Below are positions 34,661 to 43,459 of a stretch of DNA of 64,000 bases, in pieces. Origin of the DNA: Ancylothrix sp036704045 (lineage in GTDB: Bacteria > Cyanobacteriota > Cyanobacteriia > Cyanobacteriales > Oscillatoriaceae); NCBI GenBank assembly GCA_036704045.1, contig DATNQM010000030.1:1-64000 (forward strand), in the 5' to 3' direction. The translations under genes and the position numbers were made by a program. Each line of letters starts with the position of its first letter. Within the stretch, counting starts at the first letter, position 1. Below the pieces are notes generated by a model. That model did not search any database. It saw nothing but the letters and a program-made list of their open reading frames with translations, and had not been told where the DNA came from.

Positions 34661-36820
34661 ATGAGTAATAAACATCGGAAAATTTGGGAATGGCGGGGGG
34701 TGTTGATGATTGCACCCACTGTTACGTTTTTTGTTATTTTGTTTCGGGCTATTGGGTTGTTGCAGTTGTTAGAGTTGTCGGCTTTGGATCAATTTTTTAG
34801 GGTGCGTCCTCAAGAAAAACCTGATGATAAAATTGTGATTGTGGGGGTGGATGAGTCGGATTTAGAACGGTTAAAAGTTTGGCCAATTCCTGATGATACT
34901 TTAGCAAATTTGTTGGAAAAAATAAAGAAGCAAAATCCGAGGGCGATTGGGTTAGATATTTATAGGGATTTGCCGGTGGAACCGGGTCATAAGAATTTAA
35001 AAAAGGTGTTTGAAACGACACCGCAATTAATTGGTATTCAAAAGGTTGTAGGAAATGGTCACGATGAAAGTGTATCACCTTCGCCGATTTTAGCTCGTTT
35101 GAAAAGGAGTAGTGCTAATGATTTTCCTTGGGATGTGGATGGGAAAATTCGCCGGGGGTTTTTGTATTTAAGTGATGCTGATAAGGAGATGATTTTTAGT
35201 TTGGGGTTTCGGTTGTCTTTGATTTATTTGGAAAAAGAAGGTATTGAACCGGTAATGATGCCGGATAAGGTTCGTATTAAGTTGGGTAAGGTAACGTTTT
35301 CTCCTTTTTCTAGTAATGATGGTGGTTATGTGGGGGCTGCGGATCAGGGCTATCAAGTTTTGTTGAATTATAGAGGCCCAAAAGGTACTTTTAAAACGGT
35401 GTCTTTGAGTCAGGTTTTAAATAATCAGGTTTCGCCCAACCTAATGCGGGATAAAGTTGTGTTAATTGGTTCAACGGCGAAAAGTTTAAAGGATTATTTG
35501 TTGACTCCTTATAGTAGTAATTTGCTTACTATTCCTGAACCGATGGCGGGGGTAGAAGTTCATGCAAATATTATTAGTCAAATTATTGGTGGGGCTTTAA
35601 ATGGGCGTCCGTTGTTAAAAACAATGAGTGATCCTTTGGAGTGGGTTTGGATTTTGTCTTGGTCGTTTGTGGGGGCGACTTTGACTTGTCATTGGCGATA
35701 TAAGGAAGGGGTGGCAAAAATTTCTTTTTCTCGAACTACGGGCAGTATTTTGCTTTATGGTGGTGTTTTGGTAGGGGTGGTTTATGTGGCTTTTTTGAAT
35801 GCTTGGTGGGTGCCTATTATTCCACCGTTGATTAGTTTGGTTTCGTCTACGGTGGTAATTATGAGTTATACACTTTGGGAAAATTTGAAAAGTTCTTATC
35901 GAAAAATTGAAGAATATTCTCGAACTTTGGAGATAAAAGTAGAGGAACGTACCAAAGAATTACAGAATAAAAATTATCAGCTTGACCAAACTTTGCAAGA
36001 ACTTAAGTCTGCCCAAAAGCAAATGATTGCTCAAGAAAAGTTAGCTTTTTTAGGGACTTTGACGGCTGGTATTGCTCACGAAATTAGAAATCCTCTGAAT
36101 TTTGTTAAAAATTTTGCGACTATTTCGGTGGATTTAACTGAAGAGTTAAAAGAAGAAATTGATAATCAATCACAACAGTTAGAGGCTGAAACTGTAGAGT
36201 ATATTGATGAGATTTTTGGGGAACTTAAGGATAGTATTGTCGAAATTGAAAAACAAGGCGAAAGAATTGAAGGAATTATTTTGAGCATGATGATGCACGC
36301 TCAAAAAGAAAGTGGTAAACGGGAAAAAATTAATTTTAAGAGTTTATTAACTGAGTCTATTCAATTAGCTTATCACAGTTTTAAGGCTAAGAGAAATAAT
36401 TTTGAAATTGCTATTAAATCAAGTTTTGATGAAGAGGTGGAAGAAATAGAAATTGTGCCTCAAGATATTAGTCGGGCGGTGGTAAATTTTCTTAGTAATG
36501 CCTGTGATGCTGTTTATGCTAAGCATAAGGAAAAAGGAGAGGCTTTTGAACCGGAAATTTTGATTGCTACTTTCAGTTTAGATGATTCTGTTAAGTTGAT
36601 TATTAGAGATAATGGTCAAGGTATAGCGACAGAAAATATTGAGAAAATTTTTAATCCGTTTTTTACTACAAAACCTCCTGGTGAGGGGACTGGTTTAGGT
36701 TTATCTTTAGCTAATGAAATTATTGTGGGACAGCATCAGGGAGAAATTAAGGTAGAGAGCGTTATTGGGTCTCATACAGAGTTTATAATTGTATTACCCA
36801 AAAAGTGGGTAGGTAATTAA
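34661..36820 (+). CDS. CHASE2-domain histidine kinase, 719 aa
   Basis: This is a membrane sensor kinase. An N-terminal helix (residues about 12-35) is followed by a CHASE2 extracytoplasmic sensor (about 45-310; IVIVGVDESDLERL, AIGLDIYRDLP, VVLIGSTA) and three closely spaced helices (about 325-415). A coiled coil and a HisKA segment with H473 (GIAHEIRNPLNF) come next. The HATPase has N box NFLSNACDAV, DNGQGI and GTGLGLSL. All kinase motifs look intact. A longer frame begins at TTG 34598. I chose ATG 34661 because the added residues are not family-like. It follows the CHAT gene by 80 bases and precedes a receiver-kinase gene by 35 bases. CHASE2 and CHAT are often found together in cyanobacteria, sometimes in one protein. 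Confidence 0.92.
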   Translation: MSNKHRKIWEWRGVLMIAPTVTFFVILFRAIGLLQLLELSALDQFFRVRPQEKPDDKIVIVGVDESDLERLKVWPIPDDTLANLLEKIKKQNPRAIGLDIYRDLPVEPGHKNLKKVFETTPQLIGIQKVVGNGHDESVSPSPILARLKRSSANDFPWDVDGKIRRGFLYLSDADKEMIFSLGFRLSLIYLEKEGIEPVMMPDKVRIKLGKVTFSPFSSNDGGYVGAADQGYQVLLNYRGPKGTFKTVSLSQVLNNQVSPNLMRDKVVLIGSTAKSLKDYLLTPYSSNLLTIPEPMAGVEVHANIISQIIGGALNGRPLLKTMSDPLEWVWILSWSFVGATLTCHWRYKEGVAKISFSRTTGSILLYGGVLVGVVYVAFLNAWWVPIIPPLISLVSSTVVIMSYTLWENLKSSYRKIEEYSRTLEIKVEERTKELQNKNYQLDQTLQELKSAQKQMIAQEKLAFLGTLTAGIAHEIRNPLNFVKNFATISVDLTEELKEEIDNQSQQLEAETVEYIDEIFGELKDSIVEIEKQGERIEGIILSMMMHAQKESGKREKINFKSLLTESIQLAYHSFKAKRNNFEIAIKSSFDEEVEEIEIVPQDISRAVVNFLSNACDAVYAKHKEKGEAFEPEILIATFSLDDSVKLIIRDNGQGIATENIEKIFNPFFTTKPPGEGTGLGLSLANEIIVGQHQGEIKVESVIGSHTEFIIVLPKKWVGN

Positions 36821-36855
36821 CTCTGGACATAGTAAATATATAGGAGAAGGGGTAA

Positions 36856-38082
36856 ATGACACCAAAAATTTTATTGGTTGATGATGAATTGCCGTTTGAA
36901 GCTTTGATCCGTCGGCATTTTCGTAAACAAATTCGTGCTAAAGAAATGGATTTATTGTTTGCATCAAATGGTTTGGATGCGTTAGATAAGTTGAAGTTAG
37001 AAGGGCCGGTGGATTTGGTAATTACGGATATTAATATGCCGGAAATGGATGGGTTAACGCTGTTAGAAAAAATTGGGGTTTTTGATTCGACAATTAAAAC
37101 TGTGGTGTTATCTGCCTATGGAGATATGAAAAATATTAGAACGGCTATGAATCGAGGGGCGTTTGATTTTTTAAATAAACCTATTGATTTTCAAGATTTA
37201 GAAATTACTATTAGTCGGGCTTTAAAACAAGTTCAGGAAATTAGAGAAAATCAGCAACGTTTACGGGCAGCCCAAACGCAAATTATCCAGAGTGAAAAAA
37301 TGTCTGCTTTGGGTCAATTGGTGGCCGGTGTTGCCCATGAAATTAATAATCCGGTGGGATATATTACGGGAAATATTGGCATTGCTGAAGAGTATTTACA
37401 GGAGTTGATTGAATTATTAGAACTTTATCAAGTTTATTACCCTGAACCTACGGAAGAAATTAGCAAAAAAATTAAGGAAATTGCTTTAGATGATTTAATT
37501 AGTGATATGCCGCTTTTGATTTCTTCGATGCGGGAGGGGACAGATAGAATTTGTTTTTTGAGTACATCTTTGAGGACTTTTTCTCGTTCTGATGCGGATC
37601 ATAAGGTGGCTTTTAATATTCATGATGGTATAGAAAGTACGCTGTTGATTTTAAAATATCGATTGAAAGGAAAAGAGGGAAGACCTACTGTTGAGATTAT
37701 TAAAGAATATGGTGATTTACCTTTGGTTATGTGTTTTGCAGGTCAGTTAAATCAGGTTTTTATGAATATTATAGCGAATGCTATTGATGCTTTTGATTTG
37801 GGAAATTTAGATTTTGAAAAACTTATTCCTACGATTCGTATTCGTACTGAAGTTATGGATAATAATGTAGTAATTCGTATTTCTGATAATGGCCCTGGGA
37901 TGTCTGATGCTGTTAAAGAAAAGATTTTTGAGTATCTATATACAACAAAGCCGGTGGGTACTGGTACCGGCCTAGGCTTGCATATCAGTAAGCAAATTGT
38001 GGTAGAAAAACATGAGGGAAAGTTAAGTTGTGAAAGTGAAGTGGGGGCCGGTGCAACCTTTATTATAGAACTTCCTTTGTAG
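36856..38082 (+). CDS. Receiver-histidine kinase hybrid, 408 aa
   Basis: This is a soluble two-component protein with the receiver first. The acidic pair is D9/D10, the phosphoacceptor D58 (VITDINMPEMDG), S86 and K108 (NKPID). A coiled coil leads to a HisKA segment with H161 (GVAHEINNPVGYITGN) and a HATPase with NIIANAIDAF, DNGPGMS and GTGTGLGLHIS. All motifs are intact. It probably accepts phosphate from the CHASE2 kinase 35 bases upstream and passes it on through its own kinase domain. No DNA-binding domain is present, so the final output lies elsewhere. GGAGAAGGGG before the ATG gives a clear ribosome-binding site. Confidence 0.94.
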   Translation: MTPKILLVDDELPFEALIRRHFRKQIRAKEMDLLFASNGLDALDKLKLEGPVDLVITDINMPEMDGLTLLEKIGVFDSTIKTVVLSAYGDMKNIRTAMNRGAFDFLNKPIDFQDLEITISRALKQVQEIRENQQRLRAAQTQIIQSEKMSALGQLVAGVAHEINNPVGYITGNIGIAEEYLQELIELLELYQVYYPEPTEEISKKIKEIALDDLISDMPLLISSMREGTDRICFLSTSLRTFSRSDADHKVAFNIHDGIESTLLILKYRLKGKEGRPTVEIIKEYGDLPLVMCFAGQLNQVFMNIIANAIDAFDLGNLDFEKLIPTIRIRTEVMDNNVVIRISDNGPGMSDAVKEKIFEYLYTTKPVGTGTGLGLHISKQIVVEKHEGKLSCESEVGAGATFIIELPL

Positions 38083-38146
38083 CTTTTTCAAAGATTTTTG
38101 TTTGAATCAAAAGGAAATTTTTTAAACTATAGATAATGTGGAAAAT

Positions 38147-39229
38147 TTACGGAAGGTTGATAATAAAATTTACAATGGCTTCTGCAATAGCCTCTGTGCC
38201 ATTTTTATCTAGTTTTTCTGTCAGACGAGGTGGGTTAATTGGGTGGTTTAAAAACTGCCAATTTCCCTCAAAAAATTCGGCAGGAGAAATGATTTGATGT
38301 TGTCCATAGTTTTGCAAACCTTCTAATAGTAAAGGTGATTCTGCAAAGCCTTCTCTTGTTAAGGAAATAAGGGGAGTATCTAATCGCAAAGCTTCTGCAA
38401 ATGTGCTGTATCCCGGTTTAGAAATAACTCTCCCACACACCGGCATGAAATCTACCGGCCTCAAGGTTTTATCTTTTACTTTAATTAAGTTGGGCAAGTT
38501 TGGTGCTTGTTTATCAAATGTAATAAATTGCCAATCAGAAAAATAGGCTAAATTGTGATAAGGAATTTCTGCTAAACCTAAGCCTCCAAAGGAAAGAAGA
38601 ATAGTTTTTTCTTGGGGTACTGTAATTCCCCAATTTTGCTTGATTTCTTCCTGGCTAAACCTAGGAGTTCCTCCTGTTAAACCGGCTTCTTTTATATGAG
38701 GAAAAGCCTTCATTTCTTCATGTAAAGGTAAACGAAACAAGACATCACACTGACTAAAACATTCTCCGATCCAATCAGCTATTTCTACAAATTCACCACC
38801 CCAAGGGCGATAAATAAAATCCCAACCAAAATTACTCATCATCCAACAAGGAATTCCAGCGGCTTTCGCAATTGGTGCAGCCAAAGGAGGAATATCTGCT
38901 AACATTAAACCGACTTTATTTAGGTGAATGAAATTAACTTCTGACGCTATCAAATAATTTTTCTTTTTGCGAATTTCTTTTAATTTTTCTAAAGTTGCCG
39001 GCAGATCCATACTCAAACTATCACTTTGCACTACCCCTACATCAAAGCCACGAGGACGCATAATAAAATCACCAGAAACATAGGATTCTAATAACCAACG
39101 CGGTGCAGTTGTTACAAAAATTATGGGAATTTCTGGGTTAATTTTTTGCACTTGCGCTGCTACAGAAGCTGCACGAACTGCATGACCGAAACCGTGATTT
39201 GTGATAGCAATATAAAGAGATTTATACAT
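38147..39229 (-). CDS. GT-B glycosyltransferase-like protein, 360 aa
   Basis: The protein opens YIAITNHGFGHAVRAASVA, the GT-B/MurG-like N-terminal nucleotide-sugar transferase start (compare the GGTGGHV loop). Later it has LLSFGGLGLAEIP and VISKPGYSTFAEALRLDTPLISLTR near residues 270-300, which match the donor-binding region of MurG/UGT-type enzymes. There is no signal peptide or membrane helix. Cyanobacteria carry similar genes annotated only as glycosyltransferase. Donor and acceptor are unknown. The gene is followed on the same strand by no partner; the PLP enzyme upstream is 54 bases or more away. Confidence 0.8.
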   Translation of the reverse strand: MYKSLYIAITNHGFGHAVRAASVAAQVQKINPEIPIIFVTTAPRWLLESYVSGDFIMRPRGFDVGVVQSDSLSMDLPATLEKLKEIRKKKNYLIASEVNFIHLNKVGLMLADIPPLAAPIAKAAGIPCWMMSNFGWDFIYRPWGGEFVEIADWIGECFSQCDVLFRLPLHEEMKAFPHIKEAGLTGGTPRFSQEEIKQNWGITVPQEKTILLSFGGLGLAEIPYHNLAYFSDWQFITFDKQAPNLPNLIKVKDKTLRPVDFMPVCGRVISKPGYSTFAEALRLDTPLISLTREGFAESPLLLEGLQNYGQHQIISPAEFFEGNWQFLNHPINPPRLTEKLDKNGTEAIAEAIVNFIINLP

Positions 39230-39283
39230 AATTTTGTCTAATTAATTACCTCAGTAAATTTATCTTATTGCCTTTAAAGTCGC

Positions 39284-40465
39284 CTAATTTTTATTAAACT
39301 CTAAAATCGCCTCTACTAGTTGGTCAATCTCAGATTCCTCGGTAAAATAATGCACACAAGCCCGGACACAATCTGGATTTAGCAGTGTTCTAACCATAAT
39401 ATTTTTAGTTTCTAAAAACCTTACTAAATCATCATTTTGTTTTCCTGACTCTAGCATATCTTTATCCAAAGTAAAAGAAATTAAACCGGCATCAGGAGGA
39501 GAATTTTTTAGACATGAAATACCTTTTAAATTTCTTAAATTTTCCCAAACAATGTTACTTAAATATAAAATACGTTGGTAACGTTCTTCAGCAGTTCCCT
39601 CTTCATGATGTAAAGAAATTGCGGCTCGCAAACCGGCATATAATGTAGTAGAAGAAGAAGCAATTTCAAATCGGCGGCCATCCGGTTTAAAACCCACCGG
39701 TTCACCTTGGGAATTAACTTTAACTGAACGCCATCCTATAAAAGTAGGACGTACAGTTTCTAAAATTGCCGGATTAATATATAAACCTCCCAAACCAGCC
39801 GGTCCACACCACCATTTATGACCAGTAAAAGCATAAAAATCTGGCTCTAAATGTGTTAAATTTAAAGGTAAAACTCCTACAGATTGCGCCGCATCTACTA
39901 AAATTCTTACCGGTTGACCCCATGTAGAATGACTACGACATAACTGTATAATTTCTGCTAGAGGTAAAACTTGGCCGGTGTTCCACAAAATATGACTAAT
40001 TAAAACTAAACGCGTATTTGAACGTAAATATTGAGCCATTACTTCCACCGGCGAACCTTCATTTAAGGTTGCTTTCAGCGGACAAATTGATACTTCAATA
40101 TCATATCTCCGTTGTAATTCTCCCACCGCTGCGACAATGCCTTGGTGCTCACAGTCTGTGAGTAATAAATGATCTCCAGGCCGCCAATCTATACCCCACA
40201 AGGCAATATTACACCCTACTGTTACATCTTCTGTGAGCGTAATACTTGATGCAGATACACCTAACTCTTTTCCTATTATTTGCCGTGTTTCCTCGGCTTC
40301 TTGTGTCATCCAAGCATTTGCTTCACCGGAAAACGGCCCTCTTAGTTCCATTTCCTTATAAGATGTCACAATAGCTTCTAAGGCTTGTTTTGGTAGTGGC
40401 CCTTGGCCCCCATAATTAAAATAAGCTTTATTTGTTAATGCTTGAAAATTTTGCCGGTGATTCAT
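39284..40465 (-). CDS. L-cysteine/cystine lyase-type aminotransferase-fold enzyme (class V PLP), 393 aa
   Basis: A PLP enzyme of the class V aminotransferase fold. The start QNFQALTNKAYFNYGGQGPLP, the middle LLTDCEHQGIVAA, the Asp in ILVDAAQSVG, and the PLP lysine in FTGHKWWCGPAGLGGLY resemble Synechocystis C-DES (slr2143). That enzyme splits cystine or cysteine and can supply sulfane sulfur for Fe-S clusters. The isopenicillin-N epimerase-like branch is the alternative. The frame is open to 40567, but the 34 extra basic residues are unlike the family, so I prefer the ATG at 40465. It diverges from the nuclease gene at 40633. Confidence 0.85.
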   Translation of the reverse strand: MNHRQNFQALTNKAYFNYGGQGPLPKQALEAIVTSYKEMELRGPFSGEANAWMTQEAEETRQIIGKELGVSASSITLTEDVTVGCNIALWGIDWRPGDHLLLTDCEHQGIVAAVGELQRRYDIEVSICPLKATLNEGSPVEVMAQYLRSNTRLVLISHILWNTGQVLPLAEIIQLCRSHSTWGQPVRILVDAAQSVGVLPLNLTHLEPDFYAFTGHKWWCGPAGLGGLYINPAILETVRPTFIGWRSVKVNSQGEPVGFKPDGRRFEIASSSTTLYAGLRAAISLHHEEGTAEERYQRILYLSNIVWENLRNLKGISCLKNSPPDAGLISFTLDKDMLESGKQNDDLVRFLETKNIMVRTLLNPDCVRACVHYFTEESEIDQLVEAILEFNKN

Positions 40466-40632
40466 ATAAATTTGCGACAGGATTGGAAATTTACGAGTGT
40501 AATGAGAATTGAGATAAAAAATTTTCAGTTGTCCTTTTTTCAGGTTGGCTGACAATTTTTTGGCCATTCAATAATGATTAAACAATTCTATTTTAGATTG
40601 CTAAACTATTTTTGGGAATACAGGAAAAATTC

Positions 40633-42105
40633 ATGTTATTGAATGATGAATTGTTTTTTCAATACCAGCGTTGTGCAAGACGATCTTATTTAGATGTCTG
40701 GGGAGATGCCCAAAAACAAGACCCTAAAACTGATTTTTTACGCAAGCTTCAAGAAGATACCATAGCACATCGGCTCTCTGTTATTTCGCAATTTTCTTAT
40801 CATCAGCCCCAATATCCTAATCACGATATTTTTGCGGGGGCTAAAGCAACTATTGAACTTATGAAGCAAGGTGTTGATATTATTTATTCCGGGGTTTTGT
40901 TGGCCGAATATTCTCCTAATTTTACCCTCAGCAGCAAGCCAGATTTATTAATCAAATATCCTGGTAATTCTGTTTTTGGAAATTGGCTTTATCTCCCCGC
41001 CGAAATTAAACTAAGCAAACGCCCAAAACTAGATTATCAAATTGCTGTAGCTTTTCACGCTTACTTGCTTTCTTTTACTCAAGAAGTAATGCCAGATTTA
41101 GGCTTTCTTTTCTTGCGTTACCGTAGCAATTATCCGGTAAATTTAGAACAGCGATTGCCTCAGATGCACCAGCGTCTCAATGAGTGTATCGAAATGCTTG
41201 AACGGCGTCAAGAACCAGAAGTTTTTATCTCTCGTCATCCTTGCAGTAATTGTCATTGGTATAGCAGTTGTTATCAAGTTGCTTCGGAAATTTGTCATCT
41301 TTCTTTGGTTCCTGGTGTGACACCAAATCGTTATGCTAAATTAAAAGAATTAAATATCACAACTCTTGCTGCACTTGCTGAAGTGAATCCTGCTGATCTT
41401 TGTGAGTTTCCAGAATTTCCTGAGTTTGTCCCTCAGCAAGTAGTTTTGCAAGCTAAATCTTTTATCGAAAATAAAGGTTTTTTAAAACCGGCAGCTTTAG
41501 ATATTTCTGAAGAAGATTTGCCGACTATGCCCATAGAAATGTATTTTGATATTGAAGCAGAACCAGAATTGAATTTATTTTTTCTTCACGGGGTTTTAGT
41601 TGTTAACAAACTTACTAATACTGAATTGTTTTATCCATTTTTTGCTGAAACTCCAGACGATGAAATAGTTATTTGGGAAGAGTTTTTAAAGCTGGTTTGG
41701 CAATATCCCAATGCGCCTATTTACCATTTTTGCGAATTTGAAGCCCAAACCATTAAACAACTTGCTAGACGTTATGATACTCCCACCAGCCTGTGGTTTC
41801 CTTTACTAAACCGGTGTGTGGATATCCATGAAAGAATTACCCGCACAACTATTTTGCCGGTTCAAAGCTATTCTCTCAAAAGTTTAGCGCGGTGGATGGG
41901 TTTTAAATGGCAAAATTCTCAAGCCAATGGGGCTCAATGTGTCTGCTGGTATGATGAGTGGTTGAAAACTGGCAATCGTGATTATTTAGCAGCAATACAA
42001 CAATATAATGAGGATGATTGTCGTGCTACTTATTTGATCAAAAATTGGTTAGTTAATTTCTTGCGGAATAACTCTACAGAAAATTTAATTGCTGTTGATT
42101 TATAA
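40633..42105 (+). CDS. TM0106-family RecB-like nuclease with RNase H-like C-terminal domain, 490 aa
   Basis: The N-terminal half looks like a RecB/Cas4-type PD-(D/E)XK nuclease: YQRCARRSYLD at the start, KPDLLIKYP and LPAEIKLSKRPKLDYQ as the likely Asp and Glu-x-Lys catalytic parts. A Cys group CSNCHWYSSC fits the Fe-S ligands of Cas4/AddB-like nucleases. After a helix-hairpin-helix-like stretch, the C-terminal half is an RNase H-like exonuclease fold with MYFDIEAEPE, HFCEFEAQTI and YNEDDC (acidic residues). I recognise this as the TM0106 family of predicted nucleases. A TTG at 40612 also opens the frame; ATG 40633 follows AGGAAA and is preferred. The biological role is unproven; no CRISPR array is nearby. 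Confidence 0.85.
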   Translation: MLLNDELFFQYQRCARRSYLDVWGDAQKQDPKTDFLRKLQEDTIAHRLSVISQFSYHQPQYPNHDIFAGAKATIELMKQGVDIIYSGVLLAEYSPNFTLSSKPDLLIKYPGNSVFGNWLYLPAEIKLSKRPKLDYQIAVAFHAYLLSFTQEVMPDLGFLFLRYRSNYPVNLEQRLPQMHQRLNECIEMLERRQEPEVFISRHPCSNCHWYSSCYQVASEICHLSLVPGVTPNRYAKLKELNITTLAALAEVNPADLCEFPEFPEFVPQQVVLQAKSFIENKGFLKPAALDISEEDLPTMPIEMYFDIEAEPELNLFFLHGVLVVNKLTNTELFYPFFAETPDDEIVIWEEFLKLVWQYPNAPIYHFCEFEAQTIKQLARRYDTPTSLWFPLLNRCVDIHERITRTTILPVQSYSLKSLARWMGFKWQNSQANGAQCVCWYDEWLKTGNRDYLAAIQQYNEDDCRATYLIKNWLVNFLRNNSTENLIAVDL

Positions 42106-42274
42106 AGGGGTTTTATATCTTGGCTAACCGGCCTATACAATAAAGCTTTTATTTTGTGATAGTTCTTCCTTATCAAGCTTAGGATATCATAACGGATTTG
42201 GTTTTGTCAAGAAAAATTAGGGCAAAAATTGAAAACTTTTAGATGAATTTTTTTAGAAAAAATTGGAAGCCTAA

Positions 42275-42440
42275 CTAAAAATTTGACTTCCAACGAGTGA
42301 CGCTTAAAATAAAATGCCGGTTTGATTGATATCGTTTTCTCCGACTAGCAGTAAACCGGCTTTGATCATGTATGCCGGTGCCGGTTAATAGCAAAATATC
42401 ATTTCCTAAACCACCACATAACCAAAGAAAATTGGTATTT
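42275..42440 (-). pseudogene. Possible RTX-type calcium-repeat remnant
   Basis: The 42106-42456 spacer of about 350 bases holds one suggestive stretch. On the minus strand it reads NFLWLCGGLGNDILLLTGTG, which is like the GGxGND nonapeptide of RTX/haemolysin repeats, followed by sequence without RTX features. It has no plausible start and only one motif. It may be a decayed fragment or a chance match. Nothing else was seen in the spacer. Confidence 0.25.
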
Positions 42441-42456
42441 TTGATGAAAACAAAGC

Positions 42457-43017
42457 TTAATTTACCCGCATTTGAGTAAAAGACAAACGGGGGCAATTAT
42501 TCCACCACATCGGATTAACACAACTAGCTTTTAACGTCACATTTTGAGAATTTTGAATATCTAAAGAAAGTGACTGAATATCCGCTTCCCGGCGAATATA
42601 AACTTGATCAATCATTTTTCTATCCGCATAAACCTCCAGCACAACCATATCTAACTTATCCGTCGCATTATTATCTTTATCTAACCCAAAAGCCAAATTA
42701 AGTTTAGAAAAGCCCGTAGGCAACTTACAAGTAACCTCCGCCCCATATTCACTTTTATCTAAAACATCACCAAAATCCGCAATATATTTATTATACAAAT
42801 AAGCCACTTCTGCAAACTTATCCCTGCCAATACGAACCTCATTTTGATTACCCAAAAACTGTAAAGGCGATTGAATTTGAGGCGTTTTACTTTGACATTC
42901 GAGATCATACAAATTAGCCTCTGTAGTTTGGGCCTTTAAGCCAACCCCAGCCCAAAACACCGGCAAACAAAAACTCAAACCCAAAACTATCTTCCCAAAC
43001 TTAACCATAATAAACAC
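42457..43017 (-). CDS. Secreted protein of unknown function (NPCBM-like outline), 186 aa
   Basis: A signal peptide covers residues about 1-30 (ending GLKAQT). The mature part resembles a beta-sandwich, with EVRIGRDKFAEVAYL, LPTGFSKLNLAFGLDKDNN and MVVLEVYADRKMIDQ, ending NVTLKASCVNPMWWNNCPRLSFTQM. The layout recalls NPCBM/NEW2-type carbohydrate-binding domains, but the match is by eye only. Four Cys residues in the mature part could make two disulfides. The start could be M1 or M4. It stands alone; the tRNA-Asp is divergent from it. Confidence 0.7.
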   Translation of the reverse strand: MFIMVKFGKIVLGLSFCLPVFWAGVGLKAQTTEANLYDLECQSKTPQIQSPLQFLGNQNEVRIGRDKFAEVAYLYNKYIADFGDVLDKSEYGAEVTCKLPTGFSKLNLAFGLDKDNNATDKLDMVVLEVYADRKMIDQVYIRREADIQSLSLDIQNSQNVTLKASCVNPMWWNNCPRLSFTQMRVN

Positions 43018-43143
43018 TCCTCAATTGTCAAAACACATCCACTCTCTAATCTTATAACCCCTGATAGTCGCCCGCATCAGAACTACAGCCCGTTCGCCTA
43101 TAGGCCCCAAAACCTAATCTGAAAAAAAATTTTTCCAAACCCC

Positions 43144-43173
43144 TTGACAAACCCAAAGAGATTAAGTGATACT
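43144..43173 (+). promoter_or_regulatory. Sigma70-type promoter of tRNA-Asp
   Basis: A perfect -35 box TTGACA (43144-43149) lies 18 bases from GATACT (43168-43173), which matches the -10 consensus at four of six places. The tRNA begins 19 bases after the -10 box. It is the best promoter seen in the window. Confidence 0.6.
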
Positions 43174-43191
43174 AGATTTCGCAGAACGCAA

Positions 43192-43265
43192 GGGACTGTA
43201 GTTCAATTGGTTAGAGCACCGCCCTGTCACGGCGGAAGTTGCGGGTTCGAGCCCCGTCAGTCCCG
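43192..43265 (+). tRNA. tRNA-Asp(GTC)
   Basis: The acceptor stem is GGGACTG/CAGTCCC with discriminator G. The anticodon arm CCGCC-CTGTCAC-GGCGG gives anticodon GTC for aspartate. The T arm is GCGGG-TTCGAGC-CCCGT. CCA is not encoded. A strong promoter lies upstream at 43144. The next gene, 180 bases on, is gltX, so both neighbours serve translation. Confidence 0.97.
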
Positions 43266-43459
43266 TTAAAAAAACCAAAAAATATCAAAAACTCCCAAAT
43301 GTGGGCAGTACATTTATAAGCTTGCAATGTACATTTTTTCTATACCCACACCGGCCAAACTTACCGAAAAAAGAAGTTTAAATTTTTAAAATAAGCCGCT
43401 GCGTCAGAAGATGATAATAAACGCCGGCCTGCTTTATTTATTTCTTGGAGAAACCTGCT

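Noticed and set aside
40633..42105. Cas4 protein of a CRISPR system
   Set aside because: It is too long, has an RNase H-like C-terminal half, and no array or other cas gene is nearby.
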